64,000 bases of DNA from Escarpia spicata (Eukaryota; Annelida; Polychaeta; Sabellida; Siboglinidae). Positions within the stretch are counted from its first letter, which is position 1. Each line of letters opens with the position of its first letter. Shown here in pieces: positions 1 through 12,600 of the stretch. The position numbers were made by a program, and so were the translations under genes. Under the pieces are notes generated by a model that had not been told where the DNA came from, did not search any database, and saw only the letters and a list, made by a program, of their open reading frames with translations. The stretch covers positions 2,935,100 to 2,999,099 of the forward strand of contig OZ023206.1 of the NCBI GenBank assembly GCA_963995525.1, read 5' to 3'.

Positions 1-539
1 ACCAGTTGTGCCAACGACAGTCATTATTGTGGGCCCCTAGACTTGGAACTATTAGTTAATCTAGTGGCCAGCTGGTTCATTCTAAATTTCATGGTCTGTC
101 TTATCAGTTGTAATTACCTGTCTTGGCCAGTCATCTGCCAGTCTTGAAGACAGGCAGACAGGTGTATGGCTAAGACCTGCCACATGTTAGTGTGCTTCAG
201 TTTGAGTATTTGAAGGTAAGTGAAGCATTCTGACCAAAGTTACTAGTTGAAGGGGTGTCCTCAATTTACCTTAATTTTATTCAATTTCCATTTATTTGCA
301 GAACTCTATATAAGCATATGTGTATACTTATGCTATATTTAATCTTCTATGCAATGCATAATTAGCTTCTCTACAGTGGAAATTGTACTTGGTAAAAATT
401 GCATACTATCCTAACTTTATTTAGATACTAAAATGCAAGGTAAAACCCATTTAGTTGTGTTTACAACAACCAATTAAAGTGCTAAAAATATTATTTATTA
501 TTATTTTATCATATTAAGTATTTTTATTATATATTTAAG
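1..539. other. AT-rich intron sequence upstream of the first visible AS3MT exon
   Basis: No coding exon was recognised here. It ends in an acceptor (AG at 538-539) and is probably the intron joining the missing N-terminal AS3MT exon or exons to the exon at 540. Confidence 0.6.
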
Positions 540-652
540 GTGCTGAAGAAGACGTCTGACCTGAAGACTGATGCCTGTTGCACAGCCAAGACCCGCATGG
601 CCCAGTCAGCTAAGGACGCTCTGACCCTAGTGCATGATGACGTCGTTAGCAG
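540..652 (+). CDS. AS3MT: AS3MT exon 1 of those visible
   Basis: It encodes the segment starting VLKKTSDLKTDACC, aligning with the N-terminal helix and first arsenic-linked cysteine of AS3MT. The acceptor is TTTAAG before 540 and the donor GTGATG at 653. It ends with two bases of an Arg codon, completed by the first base of the next exon. Confidence 0.85.
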
Positions 653-3600
653 GTGATGGCTACAACTCACTAGGGCAGGGGTTAAGTACTTTGATCAAGA
701 ACAGTTACATGTGGTCAAGGCCAAGTACATTTCAGTCGTAATAATCATCACTTAATAATATTATTCATATGACAATTATTAACTATTTTAAACATTATGG
801 AAGATATTGTTCATGGTTACAAGATTCAATTTTAATAGCAAGAATTAAACTTTCTTTGGAGCAATAGTTGAAACATGCGACGTTTACGATGGATCTTGTT
901 CATGTACTGATGTCATGTGATGCAGCTCAGATTTTGGCGGGGTCGAAACATTGCATGTTTCAACTATTGCTCCAAAGTAAGTTTAATTCTTGCTATTGAT
1001 ATTTTAAAACTTGTTATATTAATTGTACATAGATATGACCAGAACGGGCATTCAAGGGCAGTGCTTTGTTCAAGAAGCCTGGGAGTCTGACACACAGACT
1101 AGACAGTGTAAGATCCGTCAGTCTGTGACAGACTAAACAATGTAAGATCTGTCAGTCTGTGACACACAGATTAGACAATGTAAGATCCGTCAGTCTGTGA
1201 CACACAGACTAGGCAATGTAAGATCCGTCAGTCTGTGACACACATACTAGACAGTGTAAGATCCGTCAGGCTGTGACACACATACTAGACAGTGTAAGAT
1301 CCATCAGTCTGTGACACACAGACTAGACAATGTAAGATCCGTCAGTCTGTGACACACAGACTAGACAATGTAATATCCGTCAGTCTGTGACACACAGACT
1401 AGACAGTGTAAGATCCGTCAGTCTGTGACACACAGACTAGGCAATGTAAGATCCGTCAGTCTGACACAGACTAGACAATGTAAGATCCGTCAGTCTGTGA
1501 CACACAGACTAGACAATGTAATATCCGTCAGTCTGACACAGACTAGACAATGAAAGATCTGTCAACTGCTGTAAAAAATTACAGATTGCAAAGAGTTGAT
1601 TATTATAGCGGATAAGCTCTGCTATGTTGAGGTATTGGAGACAGACACAAGAGAGGGCATGTCGTAAGAATGACACCACCCAGAATATGTTTCTTTATTT
1701 AGTAAGGGTCTTTCTATTGTAATGACCTTTTTGTCAGAACATTTCTATTGTAGACTGTAAGGACCTATTTGTTGTTTGACCAGAAATGTAGTGTAGATAT
1801 TGCACGAGGTGCTAATGTCTGGACGTATCACAGCCACAAACTGTCTTGAAAATGTTTCTGACTCTGTGATTCGTTGTCTTTTTATAGATACTATGGCTGT
1901 GGTCTGATAGTGCCAGAATGCCTTGAAGGGATGAAGATCCTAGACTTGGGCTCCGGAGCGGGTCAGGACTGCTACGTCCTAAGTAGACTGGTCGGGGAAC
2001 AAGGTCATGTGACGGGTATCGACATGACGGATGAGCAGCTGGAAGTGGCGCGGAAGTACCAGCAGTATCATGCCGACAAGTTCGGCTTCACCAAACCCAA
2101 CACGGACTTCGTGAAGGGTTACATCGAGAGTCTGGGTGCAGCCGGCCTGGTGGACAACCAGTTTGATTTGATCGTGTGAGTTCCAGAGAACCAGAACAAC
2201 TGGAACTACCCGGTAGCTGTGTAGTTGTTTCTGCTTTCAGGATATGTGCTGTAGTTATTCAGAGTAAAACCTTGATAACAATTTGTGGTTAATCCTGTAA
2301 CCGCAAACATTAAACTATTCCCAAGGTACATGTACTTGTGTTAACTCTTGTAACTTGCGTGTGAAAATATTTGTAATACTTGTCAGACATTATGTATGAG
2401 AATGTTTTTCAAGCAAATACTACAGAGTTAACATCTATTGACGCCATTAATGTACAAAGACTCGTAAATAACAGTAAGCAATGCCACATCTAAATATAAA
2501 TATTTCTTGTCTTTCAGTTCGAACTGTGTTGTGAACTTGTCCCCCGATAAACGTGCCGTTCTCACTGAGGCCTGTCGCGTGCTCAAGGTAGGGTTTGAAC
2601 TATTTAGACCCTGCGATGTGTTAATGAAATGTTCTCTCATTCCCCACACCACTTGTACACATTCAATGAAATGTTCTCTCATTCCCCACACCACTTGTAC
2701 ACATTCAATGAAATGTTCTCTCATTCCCCACACCACTTGTACACATTCAATGAAATGTTCTCTCATTCCCCACACCACTTGTACACATTCAATGAAATGT
2801 TCTCTCATTCCCCACACCACTTGTACACATTCAATGAAATGTTCTCTCATTCCCCACACCACTTGTACACATTCAATGAAATGTTCTCTCATTCCCCACA
2901 CCACTTGTACACATTCAATGAAATGTTCTCTCATTCCCCACACCACTTGTACACATTCAATGAAATGTTTTCCAACCTCAGTAACTCAATAACATCCAAC
3001 AGAGATCAAATAGCGATAGAGAGTGTAACAAATAGACTAAGCTTTAAGAATGTCGCACACCATTATTCAATAGATGACATATATGAGGTATTCAAATTCA
3101 GCGGTTGGGGTGATGACAGATCAGCCAGTTGTTGGTGTGTGGGGAAAATAAAGGCTTGATGCCTGTGGCAGTTACAAATTAACAGTGTATTGTTGTTTAT
3201 TAAAACATCATTAGAGTTCTAATCATTAACAAGATTTAACAAGATTGCCACCCAGAGAATTAACTCTAGGTGGCAGGTGGACAAGGAAGCCCTTTGGCTT
3301 ATCGAAAGTCCGACCCTTTTATCTATGTGTATCCTACCCTTCTGAGGTATGTGTCGATTTTATTTTTAAACATGTTCATGCTACTAGCACCCACACAATC
3401 AGCAGATAATCTGTTCCATTCATTTACAGTCCTTTGTGAAAATGAGAACTTTCTTATATCTAATCTACACTGCTCCTTTGCTAATGTAACTTCATGTCCT
3501 CTAGTCCTATCTTTCTTAACTGAGAAACAAATATTTTGATCAATATTTTCATAACCATTCATTATTTTAAACACTTCTATCTGATCTCCTCTCAATCTCC

Positions 3601-6600
3601 TGGTCTCTAGTGTTGTTAAGCTGCATTTTTTTAGGCGTATTTCGTAACTAAGATCCCTCAGTTTTTGTATAATTTTAGTTGCTCTCCTCTGTACTCTTTC
3701 TAGCATATTTATGTCCTTCCTGCGATATGGCCTCCACGCTTGAATACAATATTCTAAATGAGGCCTAACTATTGTTTTGTACAGCGATATTATTAGCTCT
3801 TTTTCCTTATACATTATATTTCGCCTAATTAATCCAAGGATTTGATTTCCCTTTGAAGCTGCAATTCCGCACTGCTTTGAAACCTTCATATCAGCACTAA
3901 TGGTTAATCCTAAGTCCTTTTCTTTTACAGTACTACTTAGTACAGTACCCCCCATTGTATATTCTACCTCTTCGTTCCCATGTCCTGCATGGAGGAATTT
4001 ACATTTCCCAAAATTGAACAGCATTTGCCACTTTTCAGACCATTTGATCAACTTGTCAAGATCATCTTGTAAATGCTGTCTATCTCCATCACTTTTAATC
4101 CTTCTACGCACTTTTGTATCATCCGCAAATTTCAACACCTTGCTTGTTATTTCATCATCCAAATCATTGATATATATTAAGAATAATATAGGTCCTAGTA
4201 CTGATCCCTGTGATACCCCACTCAATACCGATTTCCAGTTTGAAGCCTCCCCATCAACTACTATACGTTGTCGTCTGTCAATCAGCCATTTTCTATCCAG
4301 TTTATTATACCATTTCCTATGGCATGGGCCTTTAGTTTAAGCAGTAATCTTTGACATGGTACTTTGTCGAAAGCTTTTTGAAAATCTAAGTAGACAATAT
4401 CTATTAGTGATCCCTCACCTACCCACTTAGTGATGTCTTCCAAAAAACATAACATTTGTTAAGCATGACCTCGCTTTAAAAAAAACCATGTTCAGATGGG
4501 TTTATCAAGTTATGTTTAACAACAAAATCCACCATGTGATCTTTAATTAGTCTTTCTAATAATTTACAAATCACTGATGTTAAACTCACTGGTCTGTAGT
4601 TCTCTGACTTGTTTCTCGAACCTTTCTTAAATAACGTTGTAATGTTTGCCTCTTTCCATTCTAAAGGAACCACTCCCTCTTCTAATGACAAATTGAAAAC
4701 TGTTGCAAGCGGTATGCTAATTTGTTCTACAATTTCCAATAGTAGTTTGGGCGGAATCCCATCCATTCCAGGTGATTTATTATCCTTCATAGCCCTCATT
4801 TTCTTAGCTACCATTTCCGGGGTTACAATTAATTGTCCTAAATAGTCTGAATCTGCCCCCTTGAACTTAGCCTCTGGTTCTGGCAGTGAACTAATATCTT
4901 CCCTGATAAACTCTGAACTAAAGTACTCATTCAGGTCTTCTGCCATTAAGAATCCCTCTGATATTATATTTCCAGCACTATCTTCTAGAGGACCGATCTT
5001 ATCTTGAACTTTCTGTTTGCTTCGAACATACGCATAAAATCTCTTGCTGTCATGTTTTATGTTACTAGCTAATTGTTGTTCATAGCTTCTCTTTGAATTT
5101 CTAATTTCAGCTGTAGCTTGGTTAAGTGCTTCTTTATAACTGTTGTAGTCTTCATCATTTCCAGTACATCTATATGACTTCCACATAATTTGTTTATAAT
5201 TAATTTTTCTAATGGCTTCTTTCGATAAGTGTTTCTTTTTGGACCGTTTCCCTTGTTTTTTTAAGGGTACAAATTGATCAACTATGCACTTAATTTCACT
5301 CTTTAATATATTCCAGCATTCTGTTGCTGTCTTATTTTTCAGTGTGTTATTCCAGTCTGTCTTTGCTAAATATTTCCTCATGTCCTTATACCTTCCATTG
5401 TGGAAATTTCTCCTATACTGCTTTTTACTATTCCTTTCTGATTTTACTTTGATAATAAAATGTATCTGGTTGTGATCACTACTCCCCAGTGGCTCACATA
5501 TCTTGACATTGTGAACTAATTCATTCTGTGAGGACAAAACTATGTCTAACACATTCTCACCCCTGGTTGGTTCAAGCACATGTTGAGAAAGAAAAGTATC
5601 TTGAACTAAAACTAAAAACTTGTGGTCCTCACTCCCCGTACTCTGTAGAGATTTCCATTGTATATGCCCGTGGTTAAAATCCCCCATACTAATACAGTCC
5701 CGTTTGCTTACTTCCCTTATAGAGTTTTGTATTTTTTCATTCTCTTCTATGCTTATGTTTGGACTTCGATAAACTAACCCAACTGTTAACGTTGAGTTTC
5801 CTGTAACTATGTTACACCAAACAGCTTCTTCGCAATCTGCTTCTCTTTCTAACTTGTCTGGTTGTTGTCTTTTCCCCCTGTCGTCTTCTCTCCTGTCACA
5901 TTCTCTTCCGATCCATTCTTTCCTGTCACTTTTTTTCTTGTCACCTTTCCTCCTGTCAGCGTCCCTTTTATCGACTTCTCTTCTATCACATTTGCTCTCA
6001 CTTCCTTTCGTCCCTTCATCTTTCCTCCCATTTCATTTTCTTTTCCTCTCCCGTCCCATCTTCCCTCCCTCCTTCTCTATGGTCACTTCCTCCCCTGTCA
6101 CCTTCACACTTGTCACGTTTTTTGTCGTCAATTTTCCAATTTCTTCCCCTCCAATCACCTTCCCTCCTCTCAATCTCCTTTCCTCAGTTTTCTTGCCACT
6201 GCTATTCTCCTTCAGTCTTGCAGTATTCTCACCTCTCTCCCTATCGTCTCTCTCCATTCGACCTGTCTCCTTGCTACAATGTATACATACTGCAATGTCT
6301 GCAAACAACAGGCAGAATATATTCTGGGGACTGTTTTGCTAAGATAAATGGTCCATTAGGAAAATCCATCTTACAACCGAACGTGTCATTATATTAAAAA
6401 TAATATTTATTAGAGGTGATTCTGATTCTTAATGAAATTAACTATTCTGTTTCAATCAAAACATTTATGAGAAAAACTGTGAAATTGTGTGAAATGAGAG
6501 TGCTGGTGAAATGGAACCTTGTGTTTACCAAGGAGAGGATCTGACAACTTAGCAGAAACGTTTGTTAAGCTGCAATGCTGAGTTGATATGTTTGCAGGAG

Positions 6601-9600
6601 GGAGGAGAGTTTTTCTTTGGGGACGTCTACGCTGACAGAGATCTACCCGAGGAGATCAGAAAGCACAAAGTTCTCTGGGGTATGTACAGAAGCAGAGTCA
6701 TTGGAATGATTTCATCATTATTACAATGAATCTCAGATAGAGTCATTGGAATGATTTCATCATTATTACAATGAGTCTCAGTTAGATTCATTGGAATGAG
6801 TTCATCATTATTACAATGAGTCTCAGATAGAGGCATTAGAATGATTTCATCATTATTACAATGAGTCTCAGTTAGAGTCATTGGAATGATTTCATCATTA
6901 TTACAATGAGTCTCAGTTAGAGTCATTGGAATGAGTTCATCATTATTACAACGAGTCTCAGATAGAGTCATTGGAATGATTTCATCATTATTACAATGAG
7001 TATCAGATGGAGTCATTGGAATGATTTCATCATTATTACAATGAGTCTCAGATAGAGTCATTGGAATGATTTCATCATTATTACAATGAGTCTCAGTTAG
7101 ATTCATTGGAATGAGTTCATCATTATTACAATGAGGCTCAGTTAGAGTCATTGGAATGAGTTCATCATTATTACAATGAGTCTCAGATAGAGTCATTGGA
7201 ATGATGAACTCATTATTACAATGAGTCTCAGTTAGATTCATTGGAATGAGTTCATCATTATTACAATGAGTCTCATATAGAGGCATTGGAATGATTTCAT
7301 CATTATTACAATGAGTCTCAGTTAGAGTGATTGGAATGATTTCATCATTATTACAATGAGTCTCAGTTAGAGTCATTGGAATGAGTTCATCATTATTACA
7401 ACGAGTCTCAGATAGAGTCATTGGAATTATTTCATCATTATTACAATGAGTATCAGATGGAGTCATTGGAATGAGTTCATCATTATTACAATGAGTCTCA
7501 GATAGAGGCATTGGAATGATTTCATCATTATTACAATGAGTCTCAGTTAGAGTCATTGGAATGATTTCATCATTATTACAATCGGTCTCAATTACAGTCA
7601 TTGGAATGAGTTCATCATTATTACAACGAGTCTCAGATAGAGTCATTGGAATTATTTCATCATTATTACAATGAGTATCAGATGGAGTCATTGGAATGAT
7701 TTCATCATTATTACAATGAGTCTCAGATAGAGTCATTGGAATGATTTCATCATTATTACAATGAGTCTCAGTTAGAGTCATTGGAATGAGTTCATCATTA
7801 TTACAATGAGTCTCAGATAGAGTCATTGGAATGAGTTCATCATTATTACAATGAGTCTCAGATAGAGTCATTGGAATGATTTTATCATTATTACAATGAG
7901 TCTCAGTTAGAATCATTGTAAAAGGAAATATTAGCTATCTTTCAAATTCTCTAGTATTCTCTACACAGCTTTCACAATCCACAGTGTCTTTTCACATGCA
8001 GTGTACCATTTTGGCTTATCAGTTGAAGTAATATTTGATACTAGGTAACACCCACCGACAGAGCAACAAGCCAATGACTCAATTGTCACCCACTGACGGA
8101 GCAACAAGCCAATGACACAATTGTCACCCACCGATGGAGCAACAAGCCAATGAATTAATTGTCACCCACTGACAGAGCAACAAGCCAATAACACAATTGT
8201 CACCCACTGATGGAGCAACAAGCCAATGACACAATTGTCACCCACTGACGGAGCAACAAGCCAATGACACAGTTGTCACCCATCGGTGGAGCAACAAGCC
8301 AATGACTCAATTGTCACCCACTGACGGAGCAACAAGCCAATGACTTAATTGTCACCCACCGACGGAGCAACAAGCCAATGACTCAATTGTCACTCACCGA
8401 CGGAGCAACAAGCCAATGACTCAATTGTCACCCAGCGACTGAGCAACAAGCCAATGACACAATTGTCACCCACTGACGGAGCAACAAGCCAATGACTCAA
8501 TTGTCACCCACCGATGGAACAATAAGCCAATGACTCAATTGTCACCCACCGACGGAGCAACAAGCCAATGACTCAATTGTCACCCACCGATGGAGCAACA
8601 AGCCAATGACTCAATTGTCACTCACCGACGGAGCAACAAGCCAATGACTCAATTGTCACCCACCGACGGAGCAACAAGCCAATGACTCAATTGTCACCTT
8701 TACTGTAGTTTGAAAAAAAAATATTTTTCATTACCATTTCATTTCTGTCGTTGCCAATCATTGACTTGACTTATTGAGAGTCAAATATTTTCTGGATCTA
8801 TCAAATGTGTAACAAACCCTTCTGAGATTTTGTTTTAAACATTCTTGCTGATAACATTTACATGGTCAAAGATAATGTGTTTCATTAATTTATTGTGCTC
8901 TGTGACAATGAACACTAGTTGGCCAACTGCCCACACCTTAGATAGTGAATGACTCAATAACCCTACTTCAGGTCAGGGGTTGGTCCAATTACACAAAATC
9001 AAATCAATTACAATTACTTTTCATTCGTAATTTTAATTACAATTACATTTCTACAATTGTCAGATCAATTACACCATTAAGTTTTCGATTGCTTTTGCAT
9101 CATGTATGAACAGGTCTTACAAATGATATGGCGTACACGGGTATGTAGGGTAGAAAGGGTCAATCATCAAGTAGAATTAATTGAAAAACAAAATTGGCTC
9201 GATCTGAATGTAATTGATCAAAATCACCAAGAAAAACACAATTGAAATTGCAAATGAAGTCGATCAATAAGTGAGGTGCAAAGATAATTTTATATAACGA
9301 AATATACAGTTTTTGCACTTTGATAACATTGAAGCCAAAAAGACTTCACTTCTAGGGACATAAGTTCCCAGTCAGACACCTCTAATAACCACAGTTGCAA
9401 TTAAACACATTGCAACCTGGCCAAAGAACAACAGGGATATTGACCCTTGGACAGTGACAAGTTCTAATCCACCCTCCCAGCAAACAGTAGACTTGGACAA
9501 TGATAGCTACTTGGCTTCATTAAGTAGCACTGTCAGGTGAATGGCGTGTTGAGATCACAACTTAGGCATTGGGTATTTTGCGTGTGATGTCAGAAAACTG

Positions 9601-12600
9601 TGTAACTTATGTAATTTTTTCAATTACACAAAATAATCAACTACATTACAGCATTTATCTGTAATAAGTTACAATTACGTAATTGGACCCAGCCCTGGTT
9701 GAGGTGTCCGTTGTTCAACAATCACATGGCGTTCAGCTCTAGTAGTACGTGTTTATCTCTCCAGGTGAGTGCATTGCTGGCTCCCTCTGGTGGAAGGATC
9801 TGTACAAGATAGCGGAGCAGGTCGGATTCAGTCGCCCCCGTCTCTTTGCCGCATCCAAGATTGGAGTAAAGAATGCAGAGTTGGAGGCAGTTCTTGGTGA
9901 GTGGTGGGAATGATTGACAGCAGTCTTACTTGTAGTAGTTGACAGCAGTTTTACCTGGGGTGATTGACAGCAGTCTTACATGGGGTGGTTAAAGCAGTCT
10001 TACCTGTGGTGGTTGACAGCAGTCTTACCTGGGGTGGACGACAGCAGTCTTACCTGGGGTGGTTGCAGCAGTCTTACTCAGGTCATTGACAGCAGTCTTA
10101 CCTGGGGTGGTTGACAGAAGTCTGACTGGGGTGATTGACACCAGTCTTACCTGGGGTGATTGACACCAGTCTTACTGCAGTGATTGACAGCAGTCTTACC
10201 TGGGGTGATTGGCAGCTGTCTTACCTGGGGTTGTTGACAGCAGTCTTACAGGGGTGATTGACAGCTCTCTTACCTGGGGTGTTTGACAGTAGTCTTACCT
10301 GGGGTGATTGGCAGCTGTCTTACCTGGGGTGGTTGACAGCAGTCTTACCTGGGGTGGTTGACAGCAGTCTTACCTGGGGTGGTTGACAGCAGTCTTACCT
10401 GGGGTGGTTGACAGCAGTCTTACAGGGGTGATTGACAGCTCTCTTACCTGGGGTGTTTGATAGTAGTCTTACCTGGGGTGGTTGACAGCAGTCTTACTGG
10501 GGTGATTGACAGCAGTCTTACCTGGGGTGGTTGACAGCTGTCTTACTTAAGGTGGTTGACAGCTATCTTACTTGGAGTGATTGACAGCTGACTTACCTGG
10601 GGTGGTTGACAGCATTCTTACCTGGGTGATTGACAGCAGTCTTACCTGGTTTGATTGACAGCAGTCTTACCTGGGATGGTTGACGGCAGTCTTACCTGGG
10701 GTGGTTGACAGCTCTATTACCTGGGGTGATTGACAGCAGTCTTACCTGGAGTGGTTGATAGCAGTCTTACCTGGGGTGGTTGACAGCAGACTTATGTTTG
10801 ACTCAAGCACCGTTCATTTTTATCTAAAACTCTATGCTTGATTCCTATGGCTTGTTGCGAATCATGGACAGTGTCAGTGGCCTTATGTTGTACCATGCCA
10901 AATAACAGTCATCATAGATGTTGTGTATCAATAAAATTAGATGCACAGTATCCCTTTCTGGTAATTACTCAAATGTCTGGAAGTAATCCATTAATTATTG
11001 CTTGGTTGATGACAGTTATTTTGAATGTTGTCAATATGAGTCATAAGTCTGTGTCTCTGCATGCTTGTGTAGCGTGGTGTTTAACATTATTTGTTCAATG
11101 TGGATGGTGGAGAGATGCTAGTAGCATTTGTGCCCATGTTCCAGGTGACTTCAAGTTTGTGTCTGTCACTTATCGACTCTTCAAGTTGCCACAAGCAAAA
11201 GAACCAGCGACAGAAGTTGTCTACAATGGAGGCATCACAGACTTTGAAGACAGCTTCAAACTGGACTACGAGTGGACATTCAAAGTAAGTCAAACTACCT
11301 TTACTGAAGCATACCTGATCAACACCCTACCTCTGAGATCAACACGCTATGTGATAACACACTACCCAAGCAACACACTACCCAATCAACATACTACCCA
11401 ATCAGTGCACTACCAGATAACGCACTAGCCAACCAACACACTACCCGATAACACACTATCCGATAAAACACTACCCAATCAACACACTACCCGATAACAC
11501 ACTATCAATCAACACACTACCCAATCAATAGCCTCCCATTACAAAAGTACCTCGCAGATCACCAACTTACTGGTCTACTGATAATTAACCACCCTACTTT
11601 CCTGACTGTTTTCCTCCTGTACACTACTAACACCAGATAAATAACATCTTGTTAACAGCCACTTCTAATGTCATATACTCAGACAGCGGTCGAGAATTTA
11701 ACCCCTGTCAAACAATCACATATATAATAATGTGTTGATTTTTCACCAGTACAGGGCAATACTTCACCTACAGTTGTCTTATAATCTAACAAAAGTCCCA
11801 AGTCACTGGAACTGATGTCAGTGTTGTATGTATAGTGCCTTTTCAAAAGTGTGTGGCAATAGTTTGTGTTATCTAGACAAATATACCTTAATAAATACTT
11901 ATTATAAATATCAGTAAGTGAGTGTGTGTATACGTGTTTAAGTGCACCAAAGTATTTGTTCGGAATGAGTGAGATTATGTCTGTTGTGGTACTTCAGAAA
12001 GGCGAGGCACAGGTCATCAGCGACGAGGTGGCGTCAATTCTCAAGACTTCGAGGTTCGCCAACAAGTTCACGTTGACTGCGACAGACAGACAACCCACAG
12101 TGGAGGAGGTGAGGCCTCGTATCTAAAGGGGGCATCTCATGAGTTCACAAAGTCACAGGTGTCTAAGGGGTCGTCACACAAGATCTCAAAGTCACAGGTC
12201 CAATGGGTCATCATCTCATAAGTTCTCAAAGTCACAGGTCAAAGGGGTCAACTCACAAGTTCACAGAGTCATGGGTGTCAAAGGGGGCATCTCACAAGTT
12301 CTCAAAGTCACAGGTCCAAGGGGTCATCTCACAAGTTCACAAAGTCTTAGATGACTAAGGGGGCATCTCATGAGTTCATAAATTCACAGGTGTCTAAGCG
12401 ATGATCTCATAAAGTCACAAAGTATCGGATGTCTAAGGAGGCATCTCACAAGTTCACAGTAATCTATGCATCTGTAGAACCAGCTGTTTCAATAAATGTG
12501 ACCCATCTTAACGAAATGAGTCAGATGTCGGCAAATCTGATTTTCCGTAAATGCCGTTTATGTGAACAAATCACGAATCCATCGATTTTTAGATTTCCCC

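Larger units (their letters stand above)
653..1887 (+). other. AS3MT intron 1
   Basis: It holds a foldback element (834-997) and a 38-bp minisatellite (1083-1563). The rest is unremarkable, ending in a pyrimidine-rich acceptor TTTTTATAG. The array starts about 430 bp inside the intron, so this intron lacks a donor-proximal array. Confidence 0.8.

Noticed and set aside
2428..3159. Repeat-peptide frames over the 42-bp array on both strands
   Set aside because: They follow from a period divisible by three; the real signal is exon 3 at 2518-2587.
5809..6397. Ser/Leu/Pro-rich frames in the pyrimidine tract
   Set aside because: Low-complexity translation; no start context, splice sites or domain.
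6627..7916. 429-codon open frame on the minus strand
   Set aside because: A 45-bp tandem unit with no stop in one frame is enough to make it; it starts inside the array and ends over an AS3MT exon.
10838..11428. A 196-codon gene starting at 10838
   Set aside because: Only 11145-11284 matches AS3MT; the rest is intron that happens to be open.
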